64,000 bases of DNA from NCBI GenBank assembly GCA_029851415.1, contig CM056743.1:122232305-122296304 (forward strand), in the 5' to 3' direction. The notes beneath the pieces are model-generated. The model was not told where the DNA came from and searched no databases. It worked only from the letters and a program-made list of their open reading frames with translations. The position numbers were made by a program, and so were the translations under genes. Below are positions 1 to 8,580 of this stretch, piece after piece (position 1 is the first letter of the stretch; each line of letters opens with the position of its first letter). The DNA comes from Eretmocerus hayati. Taxonomy: Eukaryota > Arthropoda > Insecta > Hymenoptera > Aphelinidae.

Positions 1-883
1 GCGTCTGTGCTCGATTGTAGAAGTTAAATTCAACCAAATGGCCTGACTTTTACAATAAATCAATGGAAAGCTAAGGCACTCAGCTTTTGATTACCGACGG
101 TGAAAATCGATTGCGTGACCTTGTTTATGAATTAATTGACGAATAAATAATGATAACAATTTCTGTTCCAAAGTTACCCCAGTCCGTGTCTAACTTTGGA
201 ACACGACTTTCAGCGCTCGTTGCTCCATCCAGAGATGTCCTAATGTATCTTATAAGCACCGTAATCGAAAGCTGAAACTGTAAGCTCTCGTTTGACTACA
301 GATTCAATGCGCTTCTGATGCAGGACGTACAAGTTTCGCGAGGTGAAAAAAATGCGATTTTTGTTCCAAAGTTACCGTGGTTGACGGTAAGTGTTTTTTG
401 GTGGCTTTGGTGGTTCGGAACTTACCTTAAACTGTAGGTCCCGCTTATCACCTCGAAAAGAGTTTGAAAATGCGTTAATAAATAAAAACTTATGAGTATG
501 TTTGTGTATAAATCTGATTTCCAATCATTTTTTTCTGGGCTTTTGATTGAATTATGAATTTCTTGTAGAATTGTGATCTAAGTAAACAGTACATTTCAAT
601 ATACGGGTGTAAAGAGATATTTCGCAACCGAAAGATTAGTTTCAGGGTCGGAGTTACTTATCACGAAAATGCGTAAATAGTTTTTTCTATGCCAAATCTC
701 GAAACGAGGGTTACACCTCCCCTTATGATGATAACACGCCGCTCAATAATTTAAAGCTTTTGTTCGGCTCTATTGTTCGCGTTACTAAACCAGCTACATT
801 TAATGTATTATTGAAAAGTTGAACGTGCATGAGTTGCGGAGTCTGCAAATTTCGTACTAATACTTGACGATATAACTTTGCAG
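1..883. other. No gene called; probably intron and upstream part of the PRMT9-like gene
   Basis: AT-rich sequence with no long open frame and no exon I can join to the downstream exons with confidence. The next exon starts in mid-domain, so this stretch is probably intronic, with any missing upstream exons here or beyond the window edge. Confidence 0.4.
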
Positions 884-1623
884 TGATCTATTGAGCCCCA
901 CGGGATCAATAATTCCGGAAAAGATAATTCTCATTGGTCAGCTTGGTCACTCAGAAAGTTTGCCTCTAATGGTTTCAGTCAAGGATCATAATCTCCGAAT
1001 TGATTCGACTTCACAAGAGTCATTAACAGAGGTGACGTTATGAGTTGCGACTTATTTGATCAGTCTTTCAGGAATAAACATTTTTATCTTATTGTAGATT
1101 CATCATACTGGCACTGATATTGATAGCAAGGATATGACATGTGATATCAACTCTTCAGGGAGCTCAATTTATCACATATCTGAATACATCAATAAATTTA
1201 AGGTAGAGAAATAGTTGTCTAGTATCGAACTGTAAATGGAATTCTATACTTCAAATTTACGAGGGATTCATTCCTACATTCCAGATAAATCAAGTTTTTG
1301 ATTTACATTCAGATTTATATTATTGTGATATGCTGTCAGATGTTGAAAAATTAATTGAAATGGATGATGCAGAAATGAAAGAAGAAATAGTTGACTTCAA
1401 AATATTGGAAAGCAGCAACAGCAAAATTCACCCAAACGCACTAATATGTTGGTATGAGATTCACTTAACGGATAATATAATACAAAATACCCGCAGGAAT
1501 AATTCTTTTATGAATCATATGGCTTTTGTGTACGAAAATGAGTTGGACCAAGTAGCAAATGGCGAGAATGTGAGTGTCAAGATTCAACAAATGCGAGATA
1601 TAGTGAAAGTAAAGATTGTGTAG
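884..1623 (+). CDS. PRMT9-like arginine methyltransferase, last three exons (partial)
   Basis: Three exons join in frame with good splice sites: 884-1031 (acceptor cag, donor GAG|gtgacg), 1098-1202 (acceptor tag, donor AAG|gtagag) and 1285-1623 (acceptor ccag, stop TAG). Read together they give the end of a second methyltransferase-like domain: DLLSPTGSIIPEKIILIGQL, then a linker ending EYINKFK, then INQVFDLHSDL and a beta-rich tail with CWYEIHL. The order 'gly-rich strand, INxF.V.QVFDL, WY.. tail' is that of the PRMT9 C terminus, which arginine-methylates splicing factors in vertebrates. The SAM-binding motifs lie outside the part I can read. An ATG at 1330 is internal, not the start. The identification rests on recalled family motifs; PRMT7 is the alternative. 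The gene converges on the hydrolase gene, with 160 bp between the stop codons. Confidence 0.65.
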
Positions 1624-1783
1624 ACCTTATTTTATACCAAATATAAAAATGTCAATTTATTCTATAAATTGTAGATATTTACAAAAATTAAACCCTTTTC
1701 CCAATTTGAGATACTTTTATACAATTATTCTTGGAAACTTAGAATTAGTTGGTGTACAATTTTGGTTAAGAAATGTACACAAA

Positions 1784-2668
1784 TCACAGTTTACTTGGTG
1801 TGCGACCAAGAAAATTCGATATATAGTTGCTGATCCGTTCGGGATAATTATTATGTACGTCGTGATTCCCTTTTACTTCAACAATTTCAACATTTTTCAA
1901 TTTTGACAGAACTTTTTTGGCCTCATCTCTAACTGTAGCCACAAAAGGCAATGTATCTGTTGCAAATATCACTAGTGTTTCAGCTCTCAAGTGCCTGAGT
2001 AGATATAAATTCTGTTCTTGATTAAAGTATGGAAAAATTCCAAATCTCGCTCTAAAGTCTCGGTTATAATAAAATGAATCATCATCTACTCGCGTGACTG
2101 ACCTTGTAAATATTGCTTCTGCTGCATCAAATTTGAGAGCACATTTTCTTAGATTTTTCAAAGCATACAGAATTTGATCTTTTGTGTAGAGACTCTGGCT
2201 ATTCTTTTCATATGCCTGGATGGCTAAGTCATGCTCATGGCGGATCTTGCGCGTGATATTTTCATCCTCTATGCATCTTGGAATAATCCCATCAATTAGA
2301 ATTAGTTTTTTAATCCTGCCTGGATATACAATTGTAAACAAACAGCCTACATGAGCACCAAAACTGTGCCCCATATAATACACATCATCCCACTGTAATT
2401 CATCTAGTACATATCTGATAGTTAATATGTAATTCAAATAATTCAAAGTCAATCCATGATCAAAGTGTGATGAATAACCATGGCCAGGTAAATCAATACA
2501 AACATATTTTAAATTCTGTGGCAAAAGAGGAATCAATCTATCAAATGAGCCAGCATTGTCAAGAACTCCATGAACCACTAACACATTCTTATGATTATCT
2601 GCACCCCATATTTTTCCAGCCACGTTGCCCCATGGTACTCTTATAGAAAGATCTCTCACACCTTCCAT
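1784..2668 (-). CDS. Serine hydrolase-like protein (SERHL/kraken-type alpha/beta hydrolase), copy 1
   Basis: A 294-residue alpha/beta-hydrolase on the minus strand. The ATG at 2668 is chosen because a splice acceptor (atatttttcag) ends at 2681, so the longer in-frame reading to 2710 is intron. The protein opens with RVPWGNVAGKIWG, typical of the SERHL family. It then has the oxyanion strand VVHGVLDN, DLPGHGYSSH, the nucleophile elbow GHSFG (Ser102) and a C-terminal GNHDVHNN motif whose first His (about 269) is the likely catalytic base. There is no signal peptide, so it is probably cytosolic or peroxisomal; the substrate is unknown. It is intronless from the start codon on and lies about 400 bp downstream of a paralog in the same orientation. 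Length matches the family (about 300). Confidence 0.85.
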   Translation of the reverse strand: MEGVRDLSIRVPWGNVAGKIWGADNHKNVLVVHGVLDNAGSFDRLIPLLPQNLKYVCIDLPGHGYSSHFDHGLTLNYLNYILTIRYVLDELQWDDVYYMGHSFGAHVGCLFTIVYPGRIKKLILIDGIIPRCIEDENITRKIRHEHDLAIQAYEKNSQSLYTKDQILYALKNLRKCALKFDAAEAIFTRSVTRVDDDSFYYNRDFRARFGIFPYFNQEQNLYLLRHLRAETLVIFATDTLPFVATVRDEAKKVLSKLKNVEIVEVKGNHDVHNNYPERISNYISNFLGRTPSKL

Positions 2669-2680
2669 TGAATAACTAAT

Positions 2681-3062
2681 CTGAAAAATATCGTGAATGG
2701 TCAGAAACAAGAATGCTGAAATTTTAGACCGCTAAGAAGCTGCACAAGATTGTGGCTTCATTCAAAATTAAATGTGAAGCAGTATCAAGGAAAGTACCAT
2801 GAATGAAACAACTCGAATTTTTAGTTGACAAGATCATTCCGACAGTGGATAGGAGATCATGTGATGTTCTGATAATCTTGGACTAAAATTATGATGCTGT
2901 AGAGGCATCAAGGAGTTTCACCTAACGATTTGCAACTCTGTACTCATACAATAGAAATTTCAGCTCAATGAGGAAGTTCATCATACTATATGCTCATCGC
3001 CTGAACAATTGTTTCACCAAGGCACTTTCAAACATCATAATAAGGTCTTGCAACATCAGAAC
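2681..3062 (-). other. Spacer between the tandem hydrolase genes
   Basis: About 380 bp with no long frame. It must hold the 3' end of the upstream paralog and, just left of 2681, the intron that precedes the start exon of copy 1. No clear promoter element was seen. Confidence 0.5.
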
Positions 3063-3959
3063 CTAGAGTTTACTAATCAAGTTATCCTTGTCAAGAAATT
3101 CTGAGATATCATTACATATCCTTTCTGGATGATTATTATGAACATCATGATTCCCACCAATATAGATGACTTTGAAGCCACTATAATGTTTTGGTAATTG
3201 GGTTAAATAGGATTTTCTATAATCTGATAATGATTCCAGGGTACCTTTGGTTACGAAAAATAAAATGTCTACCTTTAACTGGCTCAAGATACAAATAATT
3301 TGGTCCAAATCGAACAAGGGTGAAGTGTAATACTTCAACCTTACATCTCGATTATATTCATACAATCCTCCAATTGGAGACACTGATCGTTTGAACAAAG
3401 CCTCTGCGGCATTTTTATTCAAACATGCAGCTCTATTAAATTGAAGAGCATACATGATTTCACTTCGGGTGTAAAAACAATGCTTATGCGCATCATTTTT
3501 TTGTAGTTTGATGGTGGTATCATGGATTTTTCTAATTTGAGGAATCAATTCTTTGTGAGAGAATATTTTTGGAGCAAGTCCTTCGACCAATACAAGTTTT
3601 TCTATTTCATTTGGGTAGACCAAACAATAAAAAGCACCTAACTGTCCACCTAGACTATGTCCTAGATACATAAAGTTCTTCCACTGAAATTTCTTCACAA
3701 TATACCTAAGAGTGAGAAGATAATCAAAGAAATTCAACTGTATCCCAAGTGGGAAGTGAGATGAGAATCCATGGCCAGGTAAGTCAACAGCAATGTAGTA
3801 ATAATGTTTCGGTAGAAAACTTATGAGTCTGTCAAATGCTCCACCATTATCCAAGATACCATGAACACAGAGTACCGGAAAATGTTCCGGGGATCCCCAT
3901 GCTTTTGCTGATACATGCCCCCATGGAACGGGCAAAGTGATTTCTTTAGCCTGGCTCAT
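3063..3959 (-). CDS. Serine hydrolase-like protein (SERHL/kraken-type alpha/beta hydrolase), copy 2
   Basis: A 298-residue paralog of the neighbouring gene. It starts MSQAKEITLPVPWGHVSAKA and has CVHGILDN (oxyanion), DLPGHGFSSH, the nucleophile elbow GHSLGG (Ser102) and GNHDVHNNHPERI with the likely catalytic His271. A probable splice acceptor (atattttag) sits a few bases upstream of the ATG, so a 5' non-coding exon probably lies further right. Both copies share the HDVHNN.PERI tail and the LTxRY helix, so a tandem duplication is the simplest history. GHSFG in copy 1 and GHSLG in copy 2 are both compatible with activity. Confidence 0.87.
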   Translation of the reverse strand: MSQAKEITLPVPWGHVSAKAWGSPEHFPVLCVHGILDNGGAFDRLISFLPKHYYYIAVDLPGHGFSSHFPLGIQLNFFDYLLTLRYIVKKFQWKNFMYLGHSLGGQLGAFYCLVYPNEIEKLVLVEGLAPKIFSHKELIPQIRKIHDTTIKLQKNDAHKHCFYTRSEIMYALQFNRAACLNKNAAEALFKRSVSPIGGLYEYNRDVRLKYYTSPLFDLDQIICILSQLKVDILFFVTKGTLESLSDYRKSYLTQLPKHYSGFKVIYIGGNHDVHNNHPERICNDISEFLDKDNLISKL

Positions 3960-4404
3960 TTATCCTCTAAAATATGCGTTGAAATAACTAAGATGACGAG
4001 TTGTTGCTGCTATTAGAAGATTCTTGAGATGATTTGCAACTTACTTGAATTAACAACTGGGAATCTCGATACTAATTAGCAACGATGTAGTGAGAGGTTA
4101 GTTTGCGATTAAGATGATTCAACGTTGTAATGTCAACGTGGCATATCAATAATGAAATTTAAAATGATTCTCAGAAGTCAACAACATCTAATCGTGACGC
4201 ATGAATAATATTACTGAATGCTCGCAATATAATGTCTCACAAACAAAGCTGATCTGACTGCATGGGACCCGGACTATGCAATTTGCACCGCCGTGATACG
4301 ATACTACTCATTGGCTCTGTCATTGGAATGCATGCGTGTCGTGTCGTCTGCTGTATCAGCTGGTGCGTCGCTGATCTTTGCGCATATATGCGCAAAGATC
4401 AGCG
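3960..4404. other. 5' flank of the hydrolase pair, host DNA up to the retroelement insertion
   Basis: No coding frame of note. The likely 5' exon and promoter of the minus-strand hydrolase genes should lie here, or beyond the retrotransposons, but no TATA box is convincing. The right end is a perfect palindrome abutting the target site of element B. Confidence 0.4.
4369..4404. repeat. 36-bp perfect palindrome next to the element B insertion site
   Basis: The left half is CGCTGATCTTTGCGCATA and the right half (4387-4404) is its exact reverse complement with no spacer. The CTCT target duplication of element B begins at 4405. The right flank after 36523 again reads TGCGCATATA, so the original locus carried a further copy of the core motif. 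Confidence 0.9.
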
Positions 4405-4418
4405 CTCTTGTTATATCC

Positions 4419-5916
4419 TGTTATGCCTCGTGGCAAGTCCCTGAAATAGACATAGAAAGGCGCTCGAATAAACCAATCTAATTTCCTTGCACACAAGCGC
4501 TGTCTTTGGGGCGCGCGCTTGAGTCAGAATTCAAACAGAATGGCCGAGTTCAACCATAAGTAAATATTGGATTTATGAAATATAAACATCTTTCTAGGCT
4601 AATTTTATTCATTTCAGGAGACGAACGGGTCCAGTTGCAGATTTCACGTTGCAAATTTCGAATACAATTCATATTCATACGTAAGAAGTATTGCATAAAT
4701 TGACTCTCTGGAGCAGGTTTTCCTTCAATTAGCAGGTTTTCCCTCGCTCCACGGGTTTGGCATCATTTTGGATGATTCCAAACCTGGGCAGATGCGGAGA
4801 AGTTCAATAAAAACAAACTAAAAGCTAATAAACCCGTAAAAGTATTACAACCGGAAAATGAGCTGCCAACTAAAATTGAAAAACACGGAGGAGTTGACAA
4901 ACGATCATCCCGAAACTACGAGTCACATCGTCGCTTTTGATACCCTCTTCAAACTCGACAAGTTCCAATCACGAAATCAGAGGCGTAGATGGGACTCGTG
5001 TTCTCATGTAACTTTTCAGCTTCCGCCCATAAACTCACAAGACGCGACGCTCGTAAACTCAAGAGGGTTGCGTAAAGCATAGGGGCCTCGCGCAACACGT
5101 GCTCAACTTACTTAGGGCGCAATGCTATAAAGATTGACCTGCTTAGCGGATTAGGGATGCGCGGCTGACGTGCATAAAGCTATTAAAGGAATCTCTTGAA
5201 ATCAGGACAAATTTATCACTCTTCTGCATGAGAATTTAACAACCAACTTAATGATTTTTGTGCGTTTCCTGCCATCTGCTAAAGTGAAAAACACCCTTAG
5301 GAAACCGACCTATTTCGACGTATTAGACATGATTCATGTAGGATGTTATGAAATCAATTCTCGATCTCATGATGTTGAAGGAAGAATTCAAACATACGAA
5401 GTAAAAGCTCTGGGATGACCGTCCTCAATATTCTAAAATAATATTTCCTGCCATATGCTCAACCTAATAACTTTTCTCACGTGAATAAAACCGGGAATAA
5501 AAATCATAATAACGAACCAGGTCATCCCTCTTTCTCTGTATACGATCCACCCTATAAATAAGAGACACTTCCCCAGTCGGGGCACTCTCCGATCTAGACT
5601 CATTCGATAAAGACCATTATTTTCTGTACTCAAAAAATCTCGACACAAGTTGAATAAAATCATATAGTTTCGCTGCAATTCGGCCTTTTTATTCAACAAT
5701 CCTGGAGCTCTAGACACTTTCAAGTGTCGTGCACTTGAACCCACAGCCGAGGAAGCAGGAATCTACTCGAAGGAAACGGCGCTGCTGATACGAGATTCCG
5801 AACTTCATCATCGTCTCGACGAGCTACAAAATTCTATCACCAACGGCAGAAAATCGAGCATCTAGATATAACATTATTCTAGATCACTCACACTCTCTTA
5901 TACGAGGGTCATAACA
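4419..5916 (+). repeat. 5' LTR of element A
   Basis: 1498 bp, TG...CA with a 7-bp terminal inversion TGTTATG/CATAACA. It matches 16873-18370 almost base for base. Short frames inside it occur identically in both LTRs and have no protein features, so I treat them as chance. Confidence 0.97.
5553..5560 (+). promoter_or_regulatory. Probable TATA box of element A LTR
   Basis: TATAAATA lies 356 bp before the LTR end, which would place a transcript start near 5585. The same motif is at 18007-18014 in the 3' LTR. No start site is proven. Confidence 0.5.
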
Positions 5917-5920
5917 GTTT

Positions 5921-5938
5921 TGGTGTCAGAAGTGGGAT
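5921..5938 (+). other. Primer-binding site of element A
   Basis: TGGTGTCAGAAGTGGGAT starts 5 bases after the LTR end. It begins with TGG, the complement of a tRNA CCA end, and is the kind of site usually assigned to a tRNA-Leu primer; the tRNA identity is from memory. Confidence 0.7.
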
Positions 5939-5965
5939 ACTTCTAGTGCGAGTTCCCGAATTGTC

Positions 5966-6841
5966 ATGACTGAAAAACCATCAACAATCGACGAACAGAT
6001 CAAAATTCAGTACAAAAGGATTGAAGACGAGATCCAGAGGAACCAACACGATCAGGACTTTGCTGAACATCGGAAGCCTTATCTGGAAGCCAAGAAGCTT
6101 TCCTTGCTCGGAGCCCTCCAGTATAAACCCGGAAATACGGAGGACAACGAAAGGAATTTCCTATCAATCAGTAAGAAACTTGAAGAGCTGAAGCAGAGGA
6201 AGGCAGAAAACCGGCATAATATCACGTTCACTCATCATCAGATAGCTTTCCTAGAAGCCGAGCGTGAGTTGTACTTCGACGCCTACAGTTATTTGCGAGC
6301 TCCCGACGTTCCGGAAGGATTTGAAGACTTAGAAAGAACTCCTGAGGAATATAACGCCGTGGATCACTATTCCCAGAAACGGATCAAGGAGCTGCGGAAA
6401 GAGATCGACAAGTATCGTTGCGATCGAGACTTCTATTTCCAACAGATTAGGTCTCTCGAGAAGGAAAAGTACAAGCTTCAAGAACTGGCCCGCACGCAAC
6501 CACCAGGAAATTCTAGTACGCACCGTGCCAGTTCTCAAAAACCATCATCGACTTCTGGATTGAACCAACCTACTTCATCGAAGGACTCTCCCCGGTCACC
6601 ACCCCCTTCATCATCAGCTAGCGATTCAGAGATTGAAGAAATCGTCTCGTTCCTGCCCCGGAGTCCTTCCCCAATTCAGGAGGAATCGATTGCGGCCGAC
6701 ACATCAACCATTGGGCAAGCCGATCAACGAATTCCAACGCCTACACCCTCTCTACGGCGAGTTGCACGCTTGAACGACCTCATCGAATTCCAAGAGCGTA
6801 ATCTTTCCACGGCGGAGGAGTCTTGGGATACTGTGGATTAA
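5966..6841 (+). CDS. Element A ORF0a: 291-residue coiled-coil protein upstream of gag
   Basis: First ATG after the primer site, open for 291 codons. Residues 1-175 are charged and helical (RIEDEIQRN, KKLEELKQRKAEN, KRIKELRKEIDKYR, QQIRSLEKEKYKLQELA), indicating coiled coil. Residues 180-240 are Ser/Pro-rich and likely disordered, followed by a short basic segment near SLRRVARLNDL. I do not recognise a family. ORF0b is open in the +1 frame across the stop codon of this ORF, so the two may be one polyprotein read by frameshifting, or one ancestral frame broken by an indel. Standard Ty3/gypsy elements have no such pre-gag gene. A structural or matrix-like role is a guess. Element B has lost this region. 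Confidence 0.7.
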   Translation: MTEKPSTIDEQIKIQYKRIEDEIQRNQHDQDFAEHRKPYLEAKKLSLLGALQYKPGNTEDNERNFLSISKKLEELKQRKAENRHNITFTHHQIAFLEAERELYFDAYSYLRAPDVPEGFEDLERTPEEYNAVDHYSQKRIKELRKEIDKYRCDRDFYFQQIRSLEKEKYKLQELARTQPPGNSSTHRASSQKPSSTSGLNQPTSSKDSPRSPPPSSSASDSEIEEIVSFLPRSPSPIQEESIAADTSTIGQADQRIPTPTPSLRRVARLNDLIEFQERNLSTAEESWDTVD

Positions 6842-6926
6842 TTGGACTGAAAATCTTCGAGAACCAGCTGAAGCTACAAGCGACGAAGCAGCAGTACTAG
6901 ACCAAGCTAAGTTTAATTTTAAGATC

Positions 6927-7241
6927 ATGTCAACTGAGGAATTTTTGAAGGAAGTTCATGAGATAGAGTCTGTTTTCCGAAATCAATTGAGCCTCTTGCG
7001 GAATTTAAAAACCGAAACACGAACAGTTCAGGAGCAAGTAGCAAGGGCCGATCCACAATCAGATTCAACTTCAATAATAGAATCTCTACGTGAAAGACAA
7101 ATAAGATTTTTGACCAATTTACATCAGATTTGTACAGACCCAGAAATTCATCATAAAGTTGAGAAAATTGAAGGCTTCGTAGCATCCCATACAATTGATA
7201 AAGAAAACAGACATCATGGACCCAAACATAGATCTGAGTAA
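6927..7241 (+). CDS. Element A ORF0b: 104-residue helical protein overlapping the gag start
   Basis: Starts MSTEEFLKEVHEIESVFRNQ and is helical throughout, with heptad-like hydrophobics. The frame is open upstream of the ATG past the ORF0a stop, so it could also be reached by +1 shifting. Its last 26 bases overlap the start of gag in another frame. No known domain recognised; it could be the N-terminal (matrix-like) part of a gag precursor. Confidence 0.55.
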   Translation: MSTEEFLKEVHEIESVFRNQLSLLRNLKTETRTVQEQVARADPQSDSTSIIESLRERQIRFLTNLHQICTDPEIHHKVEKIEGFVASHTIDKENRHHGPKHRSE

Positions 7242-8580
7242 TATAAATACGATTCATGTGGTGGACTCGGCCAGTTCGAATATTCCCGACGGAACTATTA
7301 ATGTTATCATCGCAAATTCTGATTCAAATGCAATATCGCCCATAGAGGGTCAGCGAGGAGGGCAAAAAGAGCTTGACGATAGACGATCCGAGAATATTTT
7401 CCTGCCGACCACTCAAACCCTTTCATCAAATCATTTTACAAATGGCGAGCAATTTTCAAATCATGTTGCTTCAAATGCTGGCAGTGCGGCTGCTCCGAGT
7501 GATCGTGGCTCCCGTTGCTCTTATCGCAAGGTCTCTGACGTTGCGAGGATTTTGCCGGAATTTGATGGACAAAATATTTCCATAAATCAATTCATTCGAG
7601 ATTGTAAAAACGCAGAAAGGTTTATCGATCCTCTCGATAAAGATTTCTTTTTGGAATTGATAAAGTCAAAGATCACTGGAAATGCGAAAATCTATATACA
7701 GGGGAGAATTTTTGAAAATTTCGAAAAACTCATAGACCATTTTAAGAGATCCTTCTCCTCTGCTCAAAATTTACCACAAATTCAAGGTGAAATGGCTCGG
7801 GTAATGCAACATGAAAGAGAAAGAGTGTCAGATTATGGACTGAGAGTTACAAATCTTCTCCAACAAGGCATCGATCTAGTAAGAGAAAATTTTGAGAGTA
7901 ACGCCGCGAAAGGTATGATCGAGGGTATGATTCGAACAGCTATAGAATGCTTCGTGCTCGGGTTAAGTAATGAACTAATCCCAATGATGATGAACCAAAA
8001 TCCAGCCACCTTAGAGTCTGCAGTGAGCTTGGCAATTGATTTTGAGAAACGAGTTGAACAAAGAAGGAATCTTTATTCAGCATCTGAAAATTTTCCACGA
8101 GTACGAAAAGTATTTTGCCATCCAATTGAGAATATAGGAGATCAGAAAACATCGGATCCCATACGGCCTCGGAATTCCCCGCGGCACTTTCAGAATTCTT
8201 CGGGAAATAATACTACTGATAGAGAACAAGGAATGTGTTATTCATGTAACAAGGTTGGGCACTACTCAAGGAATTGTCCAGAAAAGAGGGTGAGCGATGC
8301 CCGAAGAAACCGGCCTTTCTGTACCCACTGTAGGAAAAACGGTCATTTAATATCATCCTGCTTTCAGCTTGCGGGTAATGTTGAGAAATCCGGATATTGT
8401 GAGTATTGCAAAATGAGCGGTCACCCAACTGAGATATGCGGTCGCAGGATGCGCTATGAAAAATCTCGCCAGGAGAAGAATTTAAACTGGAGGCGCGAGC
8501 ATCTGAATGGTACGGCGGAGACCTCGCGTCTTGTTGGACAGCTTCCGTCCAAAACCGTGCCATTGTCGAATTGTCCCTAA
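7216..8580 (+). CDS. gag: Element A Gag: capsid and nucleocapsid with three CCHC knuckles
   Basis: The first true ATG in this frame is at 7216 (MDPNIDLSNINT), giving 454 residues. Residues 1-105 are low-complexity. The capsid-like region from about 110 includes ARILPEFDGQNISINQFIRD, and further on ARGMIEG-type and VECFVLGLS-type helices shared with element B. The nucleocapsid part has three C-x2-C-x4-H-x4-C knuckles: CYSCNKVGHYSRNC, CTHCRKNGHLISSC and CEYCKMSGHPTEIC, with basic spacers. It binds RNA and forms the particle. pol overlaps its end in the -1 frame; homology with B shows the pol frame is meaningful upstream of the gag stop, so a -1 ribosomal shift is likely. I found no obvious slippery heptamer. 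Confidence 0.93.
   Translation: MDPNIDLSNINTIHVVDSASSNIPDGTINVIIANSDSNAISPIEGQRGGQKELDDRRSENIFLPTTQTLSSNHFTNGEQFSNHVASNAGSAAAPSDRGSRCSYRKVSDVARILPEFDGQNISINQFIRDCKNAERFIDPLDKDFFLELIKSKITGNAKIYIQGRIFENFEKLIDHFKRSFSSAQNLPQIQGEMARVMQHERERVSDYGLRVTNLLQQGIDLVRENFESNAAKGMIEGMIRTAIECFVLGLSNELIPMMMNQNPATLESAVSLAIDFEKRVEQRRNLYSASENFPRVRKVFCHPIENIGDQKTSDPIRPRNSPRHFQNSSGNNTTDREQGMCYSCNKVGHYSRNCPEKRVSDARRNRPFCTHCRKNGHLISSCFQLAGNVEKSGYCEYCKMSGHPTEICGRRMRYEKSRQEKNLNWRREHLNGTAETSRLVGQLPSKTVPLSNCP

Noticed and set aside
1616..1906. Plus-strand 96-codon frame over the convergent gene ends
   Set aside because: Overlaps the hydrolase gene antisense and has no features.
4858..5744. Open frames inside the element A LTR (also at 17312-18198)
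   Set aside because: Short, without domains, and simply duplicated with the LTR.
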